From a virus, in IMG/VR virus record IMGVR_UViG_3300042890_000639, positions 1-50,038 of that record: a stretch of 50,038 nt of DNA; one strand, given 5' to 3'. The position numbers and the translations under genes were made by a program. The notes beneath the pieces were generated by a model. The model had not been told where the DNA came from. It worked only from the letters and a program-made list of their open reading frames with translations, and ran no database searches. Numbering within the stretch: position 1 is the first letter of the stretch; every line of letters starts with the position of its first letter. This document shows, piece by piece, positions 8,949 through 17,518 of the stretch.

Positions 8949-9823
8949 TCTACCTCACCGATCCTGTCCTCGGTCGCCTCGACCTCGATTGCGCCGACGG
9001 CTTCGTAGTGACATCGTTCGAGATTGGCTTCCCCGAGGTTCGCGAAGTTATGACTCCTCGATCGCTGTCCGACGGATCGGTCGATACGACCGCGTATCTC
9101 GGTCCTCGCCCCGTCACCGTCGCCCTCCGCTTCGATCAGACCAAACTCGCAACGCAGAACCTCCTCGATCTCGTGACGCCTTTCCTGTCTCCGCGCTACC
9201 GTCCGCAGGTCGTCTGGACCGTACAGCAGAACGACGTCGGCTGTATCGGACCGTCCTCGTCGGTCGAGACGACACGCTCTCTACGCGTACGAGGTGTCGA
9301 CGGTCCTCTCGTCGTCGACGCTCCGAAGTATCTCTCAATGGTCCTCCAATGGATCTCGCAGGATCCCTACACCTCGGGACTAGATCAGCATTGCGCTGTC
9401 GCCCTCATTACAGGCTCGGAGGAGTTCGGTCGTACGTATGATCTCGAGTTCGACCGCGAGTATCCGTACTCACCGCAATACGGCGTTACCTCTTTCACGC
9501 CCCTCGGTAACGCTCCGATGGACTGGACAGGAACCGTCACCTCGGAACTCGTCGATCCTCAGCTCCTCGTCAACGATACGACGATTACCTTCTCGGGGCT
9601 GACGCTCCTCGCAGGACAGACGATCGACATCAACACTCAGGAACGCACGATCCTTCGCAACAATGACCCCGAGGACTCGCTCTACGGCATTACGAACTTC
9701 GCAGATTGGACGTGGGACGAGATCCGCCTCACGCCCGGCGAAAACCAGATCCGCCTACAGGCTGACTCTTACACGGGATCCCCGTCGTTCACGCTCTGCT
9801 ACTTCGATAAGTGGTTCTCCTAG
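8945..9823 (+). CDS. Distal tail (Dit-like) minor tail protein
   Basis: A 292-residue protein directly after the tape measure, the canonical place of the distal tail protein. The N-terminal half (DPVLGRLDLDCADGF, then SLSDGSVDTTAYLGPRPV) matches the usual Dit pattern in which the tail tube docks on a beta-sandwich, and the C-terminal half is a second beta-rich, possibly carbohydrate-binding domain. It should form the hexameric hub joining tube and tail tip. The start overlaps the tape measure stop (ATGA). Confidence 0.8.
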   Translation: MIYLTDPVLGRLDLDCADGFVVTSFEIGFPEVREVMTPRSLSDGSVDTTAYLGPRPVTVALRFDQTKLATQNLLDLVTPFLSPRYRPQVVWTVQQNDVGCIGPSSSVETTRSLRVRGVDGPLVVDAPKYLSMVLQWISQDPYTSGLDQHCAVALITGSEEFGRTYDLEFDREYPYSPQYGVTSFTPLGNAPMDWTGTVTSELVDPQLLVNDTTITFSGLTLLAGQTIDINTQERTILRNNDPEDSLYGITNFADWTWDEIRLTPGENQIRLQADSYTGSPSFTLCYFDKWFS

Positions 9824-9826
9824 ATC

Positions 9827-10909
9827 ATGGCAGGGACCTATCTCGTCGCCTACGGTCCCTCGTCGGGGACAGGACCTGCGTCGGTACTTACGTTCTTTGA
9901 CGAATGGCAACTCACGAAAAACCTCGATGACGGCTGTACGTTCTCGTTCTCCTGTCCCGGAGACAGCCTCCCCGGCGTCGAGATCTCCGAGCTGGCGACG
10001 GACATCTGGTTATACCTTGACGGAGTCCTGATCGAGCGTTTCCGTGTTCTCGAGGTGACACAAGATTGGACCTACGACGGGAACAATCAGATCGCGGTCG
10101 CTTGCTGTTGCTACCGACGTCTCCTCGCTTCGCGCTACGTCAACTCCGCCCTGTCCTACACGGGTCTATCGCAGGGACTTATCGTTGCTTCTCTGATCTC
10201 CCATACTCAGTCGCAGGTCAACGGCAACCTCGGAATCGTGTTGGGGTCGGCTGGTCCTGTCGTCCCTCGAGATCGCTCGTACGAGATCGGCGCGAACATT
10301 CTCGAGTCAATCGTCGAACTCTCTCAGATTGCTCAGGGTATTGTTTGGAGGATCGACCCGTTCGGGGCGCTCATTGTCACGCAGATCCCGACGACCTATC
10401 CTGCCCCGAATCCTCAGCCCGTCGTCCTCGGAGCGAACGCCCTGTCGATTACGAAGCCGAGCGGCTCCGCGCTGTTCGCCAATGTCGCGATCGTCACGGG
10501 AGACTCTGTCGTTACGACGCCCGTCGTCGTCCCTACGGCAGGGCTGTCGACCGACCCTCGAGGACGTTGGGAGAAGTTTCGAGGTCTCCCACAGGAACAG
10601 ACTCAAGCCAACCTCACTCAGCAAGCCAACGGGATTGTCACCGAGTCACAGAGTCCGCAGATCGTCTACACGTTCTCCCTCGAGCCGATCCGCTACTTCC
10701 TCGACTCTAACTACGACCTCGGAGAGATCGTGACCGTCGTACAGCCGGGGACCGTTGTCCCCTCGACAGCGAACCCGACGATCTCGATCCTGACGGTTCC
10801 TGCTGTTCCTGTCATCTCTCAGATCATCTCTCAGTCGATCTCTCAAGACTCCGACGGTCTCGTAACGGTACAGATGCAGGCGATCGCCTTGCCTGAGAGT
10901 GGAGGCTGA
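9827..10909 (+). CDS. Tail hub/minor tail protein (ReqiPepy6 gp37-like)
   Basis: A 360-residue protein beginning MAGTYLVAYGPSSGTG. It resembles the gp37-like tail proteins of Rhodococcus phage ReqiPepy6 and relatives, which form the baseplate hub under the distal tail ring. Beta-rich with few charged helices; a CCCY stretch near residue 90 is unusual. It follows the Dit-like gene with a three-base gap, consistent with a tail-tip operon. No peptidoglycan hydrolase domain is visible. Confidence 0.7.
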   Translation: MAGTYLVAYGPSSGTGPASVLTFFDEWQLTKNLDDGCTFSFSCPGDSLPGVEISELATDIWLYLDGVLIERFRVLEVTQDWTYDGNNQIAVACCCYRRLLASRYVNSALSYTGLSQGLIVASLISHTQSQVNGNLGIVLGSAGPVVPRDRSYEIGANILESIVELSQIAQGIVWRIDPFGALIVTQIPTTYPAPNPQPVVLGANALSITKPSGSALFANVAIVTGDSVVTTPVVVPTAGLSTDPRGRWEKFRGLPQEQTQANLTQQANGIVTESQSPQIVYTFSLEPIRYFLDSNYDLGEIVTVVQPGTVVPSTANPTISILTVPAVPVISQIISQSISQDSDGLVTVQMQAIALPESGG

Positions 10910-10913
10910 TCTC

Positions 10914-11561
10914 GTGACTCGTCCCCGTACTACGACGTCGCCGACCGACGCTCTCGGAGCCTCGCTCTCGGACTCTAAGAGTCGCCTCGTCAATCTCGAA
11001 GCTCTCGCGCACAGGCACGACGTCGGTCCCTCGGCGCTCGGTCCTGTCGGAATGATGGTCGACTATGTCGGCACGACAGCCCCGACAGGGTGGGCAATAA
11101 TGGACGGCTCGACGATCACGGGCGGACAGACTCTCTACCCGTCGCTTTGGGCTGTCCTCCCGAGCGTATTCAAGAGTGGCGCAGACATTGTCCTGCCCGA
11201 TACACGGGGTCGAGTCTCGGTCGCTCGCAATCCGTCAGACGCGGACTTCGACAACGTCGGAGACACGGGAGGCGCTAAGACCGTCACGCTCTCGACCGCC
11301 GAGATCCCGTCTCACAATCACACGCAGAACGCTCATGGTCACACGCTCGGACCCGGACAGTCTTTCGGTATGTCTTTCGGAGGTAACGCAGGAGCCTTTA
11401 CTACCCTTATCGCACAGGTCCAATACATCAACCAAGGCTCCTATCAGGGACCGTACGAGGCAAGTGCGAACACGGCTACGAATAATCCGACGGGCGGAGG
11501 CGGAGCGCATAACAACGTCCAGCCCTACATAGTTTTCTCCAAGATCATCAAACTGTCCTAG
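10914..11561 (+). CDS. Short tail fibre with phage tail collar domain
   Basis: About 215 residues. The collar domain is clear: GMMVDYVGTTAPTGWAIMDG, then YPSLWAVL and LPDTRGRV, then IPSHNHTQNAHGH and a NVQPYIVFSKIIKL terminus, as in T4 gp12 and Mtd-type collars. I prefer GTG 10914 over the in-frame GTG 10899 because GGAGG (10901-10905) is well spaced for it and 10899 would overlap the previous gene. The protein is a probable receptor-binding fibre. Confidence 0.85.
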   Translation: MTRPRTTTSPTDALGASLSDSKSRLVNLEALAHRHDVGPSALGPVGMMVDYVGTTAPTGWAIMDGSTITGGQTLYPSLWAVLPSVFKSGADIVLPDTRGRVSVARNPSDADFDNVGDTGGAKTVTLSTAEIPSHNHTQNAHGHTLGPGQSFGMSFGGNAGAFTTLIAQVQYINQGSYQGPYEASANTATNNPTGGGGAHNNVQPYIVFSKIIKLS

Positions 11562-11598
11562 CCTCCACAGAGGCACTACATTCGTGTAGTATTCGGGT

Positions 11599-12882
11599 AT
11601 GGCTGTAATCGCGAACTGGCTCCAAAATGTCGACTACCCGGCGCGTATTGACCGTGTCCTCTACGACAATCTCTGGGAACAAGGCGTCATTGGAGCTTCC
11701 TCTTTCGCTGTCACTCAGCGCGGAACTCCAAGTATGGCGGTCGACGTCGCCGCTGGCGTCGCTGTCATTACGGGAACTGATCAATCCTTTCAGGGTAAGT
11801 ATCTCGCCCGAGATGAAGCCGTGACAAGTAACCTAACTATCGCAGCTGCGCCCGGCTCGGGAACTCGCTATGACATCGTCATTGTTCAGGTTCGCGACAC
11901 TAACGCAGGCGGACCTGCTGGAGACGACGCTCGAGTATTCGTCGTACAGGGGACAGCCTCGGCGACTCCTGTCGATCCGACGATCCCGACCTCCTCGATC
12001 CCTCTCGCTCGAGTCCGTGTTGCTTCGGGGACAGGCTCGATCACGAACGCCCTAATCGACAACCTCCGCGTAGAAGCGCGCCTGATCGGAGCGACCCCTC
12101 CCTCTGGGTCACTTATGCCTTTCGCAGGCACGACAGCGCCTCCCGGCTACCTCCTGTGCGATGGTACGGCATACTCTGAGACTCTCTACCCTGCCTTGTT
12201 TGCGGTCCTCGGATCGACCTACGCGACGATGGGCGGACAGGCGGCTCCTGCGGCTGGAACATTCCGCGTTCCTCTCATGAACGGGCGAGTCGTCGTCGGT
12301 CTCGACGGCACTCAGACAGAGTTCGACGCTCTCGGCGAGACAGGCGGAGACAAGGCGAGTACGGCTCCCCACACTCACCCGATTCCTCATACGCACACGA
12401 TCGACCACGATCACCCGTCGTTCAATACGACAACGGCTGGCACTCACGATCACGCGGCGACGTTTAGCCTGACAGCTGACGCCAACGGAGATCACGATCA
12501 CGGCGTATCTCAGAGCAACCTCGAGAACCACGTCCACGGTTTGAACGCTAAGCAAACCTCCAGCACGAGTCACACTCATACTGGAAACACGACTGTCGCC
12601 GCAGGAATAAGTGGAGGAACCGATAACACTCCGACGACTACTCCTCCATCGTTCGTCTTTATTGGTGTCGACGTGCTCAACAATGGAACGCATAGCCACT
12701 CGGTCTCGGGCTCGGTTACTGTTACCTCCGGACAAGGTGGACACGCTCACGCGATCGACGTCCCTGCGTTCTCGGGTACGTCGGGAGCCGTCTCGACTGC
12801 TAACTCGGGAGCTTCCTCAGCTGCCGTCGCCTCGGGCAACCTACAGCCTTACGCGGTCCTGAACTACATCATCAAAACCTGA
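11599..12882 (+). CDS. Tail collar fibre with histidine-rich metal-binding region
   Basis: A 427-residue fibre. Residues 1-160 look like an attachment module (NWLQNVDYPARIDR, QRGTPSMAVDVAAG), followed by a collar domain (SLMPFAGTTAPPGYLLCDG at about 174-192, FRVPLMNGRVVVG) and a stretch with about nine HxH pairs (residues about 255-400) before the common NLQPYAVLNYIIK end. In T4 gp12 similar HxH pairs hold metal ions inside the fibre trimer. It is a paralogue in architecture of the preceding gene. TAGTAT at 11587-11592 six bases before the ATG suggests a leaderless transcript. Confidence 0.83.
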   Translation: MAVIANWLQNVDYPARIDRVLYDNLWEQGVIGASSFAVTQRGTPSMAVDVAAGVAVITGTDQSFQGKYLARDEAVTSNLTIAAAPGSGTRYDIVIVQVRDTNAGGPAGDDARVFVVQGTASATPVDPTIPTSSIPLARVRVASGTGSITNALIDNLRVEARLIGATPPSGSLMPFAGTTAPPGYLLCDGTAYSETLYPALFAVLGSTYATMGGQAAPAAGTFRVPLMNGRVVVGLDGTQTEFDALGETGGDKASTAPHTHPIPHTHTIDHDHPSFNTTTAGTHDHAATFSLTADANGDHDHGVSQSNLENHVHGLNAKQTSSTSHTHTGNTTVAAGISGGTDNTPTTTPPSFVFIGVDVLNNGTHSHSVSGSVTVTSGQGGHAHAIDVPAFSGTSGAVSTANSGASSAAVASGNLQPYAVLNYIIKT

Positions 12883-12893
12883 TCGGAAACTCA

Positions 12894-13352
12894 ATGGACA
12901 TCTCAGACGCCCTTGCCCTCGCCGCGATCGCTCATACGGTCGACTCACGCGCCAAGTACCGCCCGATCCCCGAGACAGGACCTGCGCTCAATAGTGTCTA
13001 CGTGATCGGCGACGAGACAGCCGACGCGCTCTCGAAGGCTCTCGCTCTCGAGGAGTGTCCTCTCCTGTTCGTCGCGGCGACGGGTCGAGTCCTTGTCCTC
13101 CGATCTGGTCTCACGGGCGCTGTCGCGCTCGAGGCTGTCGACACTCCAACCGATCCGCAGACCGAGATGCTTTCCGCGATCGGCAAGGCGCTCTACGAGA
13201 TCGCGAAAGTCCCATTCAAGGATTTCTACTCAGCTCCGTTGTCGGGACGAAAGAAGCCGAAGCCCGAGCCTCCGATCGAGTCCTTCGATGAGGTTCCCGT
13301 CGCCGCCGATCCGACTCCCGAGGAAGTTGACACCTCGGAGCCCACCGAGTAA
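12894..13352 (+). CDS. Conserved-looking small protein, unknown, end of tail operon
   Basis: A 152-residue protein of unknown function. The N-terminal 110 residues are probably folded and alpha/beta; the last 40 are acidic and Pro-rich. Upstream GGAAACTCA serves as a weak ribosome binding site. It is the last gene before a strong terminator, so it is co-transcribed with the tail-tip genes and could be a fibre chaperone or minor virion protein. Confidence 0.6.
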   Translation: MDISDALALAAIAHTVDSRAKYRPIPETGPALNSVYVIGDETADALSKALALEECPLLFVAATGRVLVLRSGLTGAVALEAVDTPTDPQTEMLSAIGKALYEIAKVPFKDFYSAPLSGRKKPKPEPPIESFDEVPVAADPTPEEVDTSEPTE

Positions 13353-13390
13353 TCTCCCGTACGTCATTGGATTGAGTACCCTCGGTCCGT

Positions 13391-13427
13391 CGAAAAGGAC
13401 AGCGTTTCTCGTTCGCTGTCCTTTTCG
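13391..13427 (+). terminator. Strong hairpin terminator closing the late tail operon
   Basis: A perfect 14-base-pair stem (13391-13404 with 13414-13427, arm CGAAAAGGACAGCG) with a 9-base loop. The right arm carries a run of four T. It separates late tail genes from the operator-controlled early region that begins 15 bases later. Confidence 0.9.
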
Positions 13428-13441
13428 CATTTCTGCCCGAC

Positions 13442-13477
13442 TTGACAAGCCGACTCGAGTCGGCTAGAATGGTCCGT
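13442..13477 (+). promoter_or_regulatory. Operator-promoter 1 (palindromic spacer)
   Basis: TTGACA at 13442-13447, a 17-base spacer containing CCGACTCGAGTCGG (13450-13463), and TAGAAT at 13465-13470. The ATG at 13478 is eight bases after the -10, so the transcript should begin on the start codon. The in-frame TTG at 13442 would translate the promoter and is not the start. Confidence 0.85.
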
Positions 13478-14011
13478 ATGGACCAATACACGAAAGACAA
13501 GAAGCTGATCGCATCAGCCATGAAGCGCGTCACCACAATAGGGCGCGAGAAATACAACATTGAGAAAGAAGCCGCGAAGCTGTGGAAGCTCCTCGAGCCT
13601 TATCACAAGGGCGCTCGGCAGCCGAGGATCGAGATGATGACTCGGGGATGCCGAGTCGATCGCGAGGGATTGGTCTGGCAAGGCATCGGCGGCGCGGCTG
13701 GACTCGCCGACTACAATCGCTGGACCGTGATGCTGAAGGTCGCACCGAGTTACGAGACACTCGCGCACGAGTTGGTCCACTTCGCTGTCGGCACTCGAGG
13801 TGTCCGAGGTCGCCGCGAGGTTCACGATCGAGTGTTCTACAACTGCCTCAAGGACGTGTTAGAGCGTCGCTTCAAGATCCACATTTCCTTCTACGAGGTC
13901 TCGCGCTACGGCTACGAGGTCGACGGGATCATCGAGGAGCAACTCTACGAGAAGGACGTATTCCGAGTATTCCGCAAGGAACCCAAGCCAACCGAGGAGG
14001 GCGCGCAATGA
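13478..14011 (+). CDS. SprT-like zinc metalloprotease
   Basis: A 177-residue protein with the zincin motif HELVH at residues 97-101 and another histidine at 116, in the compact single-domain arrangement of SprT/Spartan-like proteases and related phage proteins. A glutamate-coordinated zinc site is expected; the substrate is unknown, but cellular SprT proteins act on DNA-bound or DNA-crosslinked proteins. It is the first gene after the late terminator and is driven leaderlessly by operator-promoter 1, so it is probably early. The start at ATG 13478 follows from the promoter. Confidence 0.75.
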   Translation: MDQYTKDKKLIASAMKRVTTIGREKYNIEKEAAKLWKLLEPYHKGARQPRIEMMTRGCRVDREGLVWQGIGGAAGLADYNRWTVMLKVAPSYETLAHELVHFAVGTRGVRGRREVHDRVFYNCLKDVLERRFKIHISFYEVSRYGYEVDGIIEEQLYEKDVFRVFRKEPKPTEEGAQ

Positions 14012-14028
14012 CCGACGAAACTAAAGAC

Positions 14029-14064
14029 TTGACTCGCCGACCCGAGTCGGCTAGAGTGGTCCCT
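14029..14064 (+). promoter_or_regulatory. Operator-promoter 2 (palindromic spacer)
   Basis: TTGACT at 14029-14034, 17-base spacer with CCGACCCGAGTCGG (14037-14050, one base off the palindrome) and TAGAGT at 14052-14057. ATG 14065 follows at exactly eight bases. An upstream ATG at 14008 is in frame but would read through the promoter. Confidence 0.82.
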
Positions 14065-14487
14065 ATGGACCAGCACACAGACACCGACCAAGACAGCGAA
14101 CTCGACCGCCGCCCGTCAGAAGGCGTCTGGTACACCTTCGGCGGAAAGATCGTCAAGAAAACATTAGTGGACGACCTACTTTGGGAACTGGGGCGCGAGT
14201 GTAAGAAGCTCGGATTCGCCCTGACTCCCACGGGCTCGGGCTACGACATACAAGCGCCCTTCCCTCTGACATTCGACGATTCCCTCGAGGCTCGGTTCGG
14301 GGTCGAGATCGGCTACTGCTCGAGTCACTACCTCACGATCGTCGATCAAGCTGACAACGGGAACTACAGCCCTCCTCGCCTGATCGCAAACATTCGCAAG
14401 GCACTCAAGGCACTCAGGTCGGGAGAACAACTACTGACCGAGTGTACGACGACTGACTGCGACGAGTGCGAAGCCGCACAAGAATAG
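14065..14487 (+). CDS. Unknown early protein under operator-promoter 2
   Basis: A 140-residue acidic protein of no family I recognise. The N-terminal 25 residues are polar and probably disordered; the remainder is alpha/beta with a C-terminal cysteine pair (DCDEC near the end). It begins Met-Asp-Gln like the neighbouring gene under operator-promoter 1, because the promoter cassette includes the first two codons. It is followed at 14 bases by another small gene, suggesting an early operon. Confidence 0.65.
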   Translation: MDQHTDTDQDSELDRRPSEGVWYTFGGKIVKKTLVDDLLWELGRECKKLGFALTPTGSGYDIQAPFPLTFDDSLEARFGVEIGYCSSHYLTIVDQADNGNYSPPRLIANIRKALKALRSGEQLLTECTTTDCDECEAAQE

Positions 14488-14501
14488 AAAGAAGCACAGC
14501 A

Positions 14502-14720
14502 ATGAACAATCCAGATCAACCGACCTCGTCGATCGAGGTCTCGTGGACCAAGGTCGGCGGCGACTGGCGGATCCGTGTCTACGGCACGACCGACAATCTC
14601 TCAGGCAAGGTCGTCAACGTCTCGACGAAAGAGGGCAAGACCAGTCAGGTCCTCCTCGGCGAGATGATCGAGGAGCGCGGATCGTCGATCCGTATCTACG
14701 CGACAGGAGAACGCCAATGA
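14502..14720 (+). CDS. Small early protein, unknown
   Basis: A 72-residue protein with an alternating beta pattern (IEVSWTKVGGDWRIRVYG) and a basic middle. ATG 14502 is preceded by AGAAAGAAG, a purine-rich ribosome binding site, and is preferred over in-frame upstream codons that overlap the previous gene. Function unknown; expression is coupled to the next gene by an ATGA overlap. Confidence 0.65.
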   Translation: MNNPDQPTSSIEVSWTKVGGDWRIRVYGTTDNLSGKVVNVSTKEGKTSQVLLGEMIEERGSSIRIYATGERQ

Positions 14721-15025
14721 GTCGCTGTCCCGAGTGCGATCGGGTCCTCGCCGCCGAGGACTACTACGGTCACGATTGCGAAGTCGCTACGGCGGCGGAT
14801 CCTGTCTACCCGTCGAACCTCTCGATCTGGCGCAACGTCGTCAACCTCGCCGAGGCTCAACTCATCGAGGAGCGATCCGCGAAGGGTGAGGTATTCCCGA
14901 TCGACTACGCCGACGCAGAGCTGGCTCGTATGACCTCCGAGGAGGAGGTCCGCGACGCTCGTCGCGAGGACCGTCGAGCCCTCCAGTCCCTCACGAATAT
15001 GATCGTGCTCGGAAACGGATTCTGA
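14717..15025 (+). CDS. Small zinc-ribbon-like protein
   Basis: A 102-residue protein beginning MSRCPECDR with a following HDC, a Cys2-His-Cys arrangement (residues about 4-20) suited to bind zinc. The rest is helical and charged. It overlaps the previous stop by four bases. The function is unknown; nucleic-acid or protein binding is the usual role of such small phage fingers. Confidence 0.65.
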   Translation: MSRCPECDRVLAAEDYYGHDCEVATAADPVYPSNLSIWRNVVNLAEAQLIEERSAKGEVFPIDYADAELARMTSEEEVRDARREDRRALQSLTNMIVLGNGF

Positions 15026-15140
15026 TCTCGCCTGACGGACAGCAGGCAGAACCCCGACACAGGGGTCCAATAGAGTCGTTCTCAGATTGAGACGTCGCTA
15101 CTGTCCACACCAATCCACCAATCCATTAGGAGACACGCCA

Positions 15141-15659
15141 ATGCCCACTACCGATCCGTCGACGACCCTCGCCAAGGCTCTCAAGAGTCTTGAGGGAATC
15201 GACCCGACACTTATCACCGAGGGTACGCCCTCAGACCTAGCACGTCGCTTCGACCTGCTCTCTCGACTCGTCTCTGCCTCGCGCCTGCTACAGGACGAGA
15301 TTACCGAGTCGCTGTCCGCTTCTATGGAGGACGACTCCCTCGTCATCGCTGGCGTCGGCAACGTCGTCCGCAAGGCGAAGTATTCGTCAACGTGGATCCA
15401 CGACTCGAGCCGCGAGCAGATGTTCGACGACGCTGTCCGCGCGATCGTACAGAAGCTCGCAACGGACAAGATGACAGGCGAGGTTCACCCTGCCCTGTCG
15501 AACGCAATCCGCGAGACCTACAACCTCCTCGACTCGAGCTTCTCGTTCGGAGCCGATCCCAAGACAGGCTTCCGCAAGCAACTCGGTCTACAGCCCGACG
15601 AGTACCGCGCGAAGCGACAGACCGGCTTCTCGATCTCGATCGAAGGGGAGCGCGTATGA
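15141..15659 (+). CDS. Unknown protein coupled to the ERF annealase
   Basis: A 172-residue, mostly helical protein. Its ATG at 15141 has AGGAG (15128-15132) eight bases upstream; an earlier in-frame start at 15087 has no such site. TAGAGT at 15071-15076 in the 115-base upstream gap is a possible -10. The gene overlaps the ERF-family gene by four bases, so a role in recombination, for instance as a partner or nuclease accessory, is plausible, but I see no catalytic motif. Confidence 0.65.
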   Translation: MPTTDPSTTLAKALKSLEGIDPTLITEGTPSDLARRFDLLSRLVSASRLLQDEITESLSASMEDDSLVIAGVGNVVRKAKYSSTWIHDSSREQMFDDAVRAIVQKLATDKMTGEVHPALSNAIRETYNLLDSSFSFGADPKTGFRKQLGLQPDEYRAKRQTGFSISIEGERV

Positions 15660-16372
15660 GCTGGACCTCCTCTCCCGAGATACAGAACATCTCTGCTTCT
15701 CTCGTCAAGGCTCTCGGCGAACTCTCCGACGTGCCAAAAGGTCGCGAGGCTAAGATCCCGACCAAGACAGGAGCGTCGTACGGCTACCGCTACGCGGACC
15801 TCGCCGACGCGCTCTCGATGATCCGCCCGATCCTCGCGAAGTACGACCTCGCTGTTACACAGACAGCCTCGAACCCCGATCACGACACGGTCGCCATTAC
15901 GACGACTCTGCTACACGGCTCTGGACAATGGATCACCTTCGACCCTCTCCTCCTTCCGAACGGTCGGACCGCGCAGGAGACAGGATCGGCGATTACCTAC
16001 GGGCGTCGCTACTCGCTACTCGCTGTCCTCGGACTCGCCGCCGAGGACGACGACGGGGCTGGAGCAGCTCCGCGTCAACCTCGCAACGCTCCGACACGTC
16101 CTGCGGAACGCGAGAGCGCGCCCGTCAAGAAGGCTCCCGTCGCCGCGACACCCGAGGCAGACGAGATCAAGAGAATGCTGGCGGAGGTGACAGCCGATAC
16201 AGCGAAGTCGATCAAGGCGGAGTTCCTCAAGGAGTTCGGCAAACTCGCCGACCTCTCGATCGAGAAGCAACAGGAGGCTCGTGATTGGGTCGCGCTCAAG
16301 ATCGCAATGGCGGACCTCGCCGACGCGGAATGGATCGCCTCGGCGAAAGACGAAACGGAGGAGGGACAATGA
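15656..16372 (+). CDS. erf: ERF-family single-strand annealing recombinase
   Basis: A 238-residue protein with the ERF signature: YRYADLADALSMIRPILAKY (about residues 42-61), a TTTLLHGSGQW strand pair, and ETGSAITYGRRYSLLAVLGL (about 105-124) followed by an acidic EDDDG. ERF proteins form rings that anneal complementary single strands, promoting phage recombination and circularisation. The C-terminal third is a basic/Pro-rich linker and a helical tail, probably for a partner. Its presence with no phage polymerase suggests that replication relies on host enzymes. Confidence 0.9.
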   Translation: MSWTSSPEIQNISASLVKALGELSDVPKGREAKIPTKTGASYGYRYADLADALSMIRPILAKYDLAVTQTASNPDHDTVAITTTLLHGSGQWITFDPLLLPNGRTAQETGSAITYGRRYSLLAVLGLAAEDDDGAGAAPRQPRNAPTRPAERESAPVKKAPVAATPEADEIKRMLAEVTADTAKSIKAEFLKEFGKLADLSIEKQQEARDWVALKIAMADLADAEWIASAKDETEEGQ

Positions 16373-16701
16373 GCATCAAGCTGACCGACCTACAGCGTTC
16401 TGTTCTGTGCTGGCTCGAGACGACAGGCGGAGTCATTCCCAAGAAAGAGGGATTGTTCGCGCGTAATAGCGAACTAGGGCACGAGATCATTATGACTCTC
16501 CAGAACCTCGATCTCCTCAATAAAGAAGTCTGGGAGGACAGGGCGTGGACCTATCCTCTGACCGAGGAGGGAGTAGCTCTCGCCAAGACATACCGCTACG
16601 GCTCCTGTCCCTCGTGCGTTCGAGGCTTCTGCGTCTGTCGCGTACGCCTTGTCTGCGCGTCGGGCTGTGGCTCACAGGGCTGTCACGGGAGTCACGAGTG
16701 A
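16369..16701 (+). CDS. Winged-helix-like protein with cysteine-rich tail
   Basis: A 110-residue protein. Residues 1-75 resemble a winged helix (LTDLQRSVLCWLETTGG...LTEEGVALAK), and the C-terminal 35 hold seven cysteines and two histidines (CPSCVRGFCVC, CASGCGSQGCHGSH), probably a zinc-binding tail. It overlaps the annealase stop. A DNA-binding regulator or recombination accessory is likely; nothing shows the target. Confidence 0.65.
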   Translation: MSIKLTDLQRSVLCWLETTGGVIPKKEGLFARNSELGHEIIMTLQNLDLLNKEVWEDRAWTYPLTEEGVALAKTYRYGSCPSCVRGFCVCRVRLVCASGCGSQGCHGSHE

Positions 16702-16976
16702 GCGCGGAAGTGTCTCGTCGACGTGTCCTCACATTCACGGTGACGGTCTCGATCGACGTCGACAAGGGGAACGAGCTGACAGGAGATCAGGGCTGGATCA
16801 GCCCCGACGGAGATTTCCAGAAACCAATGACGGGACTCGAGATCCGATCGGATCTCCTCGCTTGGAGTCTGGCTCGACAAGTATTCGACACCTACGGAGA
16901 AACTCTCGACGCTGTCGTTCTCGACGCGTTTGCTCGGATCGGCGACGAGATCGCTACCGAGTTTTCTGAGTTCTAA
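16698..16976 (+). CDS. Small unknown protein, end of recombination operon
   Basis: A 92-residue protein starting at GTG inside the previous stop (GTGA). N-terminal beta strands (VLTFTVTVSIDVD) are followed by helices. It is the last gene before a hairpin and a long non-coding stretch. No function assigned. Confidence 0.6.
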   Translation: MSAEVSRRRVLTFTVTVSIDVDKGNELTGDQGWISPDGDFQKPMTGLEIRSDLLAWSLARQVFDTYGETLDAVVLDAFARIGDEIATEFSEF

Positions 16977-16984
16977 CGAGCTGA

Positions 16985-17024
16985 GAGCCCGAGGAGTGCG
17001 CTATGGTTGGCGACCCTCGGGCTC
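16985..17024 (+). terminator. Hairpin terminator after recombination genes
   Basis: A 10-base-pair perfect stem (16985-16994 with 17015-17024, arm GAGCCCGAGG) with a 20-base loop, eight bases after the stop of the preceding gene. No T tract. Confidence 0.65.
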
Positions 17025-17450
17025 GTCGCCCGTTCCCAATCCTGTTCCGCAAGAGAGGTCCCTCACATTCTACAGCATTCCGAGTAAGACTCGATGACAC
17101 TAATACTCAGATCGACGGCGTAGGTGGGCTCACCCAATTTCGTTAACGGGAACAATCTCGCCGAGCGACATCTGACTGCTTAGTCGCCACCCAGAGGGCG
17201 TGAGAACCCTCGACTCGCGGTGGTCACTCGATGAACAGAGATGTCGCTTCCCCGATCCGCAACGAATGTCATAAGGGCATTTGCCGAGGGAGAGGGGCTG
17301 ACGCTGGCTTAGCAGACTCTAAGAGGGGGTGCGTATTTCTTGAGAAAGAATGCGTGGCACGCTCGTTGTACCTGAGACTCGTATTGTTCTTTTACCCTTC
17401 GTCGCTGTCTCACCCTGACGAAAGGGGGTGGGGGCTCTACACAATCTCAA
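17025..17450. other. Long non-coding stretch with predicted stem-loops
   Basis: About 425 bases without a credible gene: the only sizeable frame (from 17231) has no ribosome binding site and runs into promoter sequence. The region is less regular in base use than its surroundings. Short stems are visible at 17165-17169/17183-17187 (GCGAC/GTCGC), 17194-17198/17207-17211 (GAGGG/CCCTC) and around 17330-17352, and a G-rich run lies at 17424-17435. It could encode a structured RNA, be a replication origin or be decayed coding DNA. Confidence 0.4.
17395..17426 (+). terminator. Hairpin at the end of the non-coding stretch
   Basis: CCCTTCGTC (17395-17403) pairs with GACGAAAGGG (17417-17426) with one bulged A and a 13-base loop, followed by a G-rich run. 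It may end a transcript of the non-coding region and isolate the next operator-promoter. Confidence 0.5.
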
Positions 17451-17451
17451 C

Positions 17452-17465
17452 CCGACCCGAGTCGG
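17452..17465 (+). promoter_or_regulatory. Orphan operator copy
   Basis: CCGACCCGAGTCGG lies 46 bases upstream of the next full operator-promoter but lacks both a TTGACA-like -35 and a TANNNT -10 at the right spacing. It could be a second binding site for the same regulator or a decayed promoter. Confidence 0.6.
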
Positions 17466-17489
17466 CAAGAACAGAGAGAACAAGGATCC

Positions 17490-17518
17490 TCGACAACTCG
17501 ACCCGAGTCGGCTAGAGT
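17490..17518 (+). promoter_or_regulatory. Operator-promoter 3 (HNH gene)
   Basis: TCGACA at 17490-17495, 17-base spacer with TCGACCCGAGTCGG (17498-17511), TAGAGT at 17513-17518. Unlike the leaderless members, the start codon lies about 14 bases into the transcript and has its own AGGAG. Confidence 0.75.

Noticed and set aside
13442-13477. In-frame N-terminal extensions such as RLESAR before several genes (13442, 29670, 30971, 40258)
   Set aside because: They are translations of the promoter cassette; leaderless ATGs give the proper starts.
17280-17340. Faint tmRNA resemblance (GGGGCTGA and a GCAGACTCT segment)
   Set aside because: No tag stop codon, no TTCGA T-loop and no CCA-type 3' end were found nearby.
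17231-17515. 94-residue open frame in the non-coding stretch
   Set aside because: No ribosome binding site, odd composition, and its end translates operator sequence.
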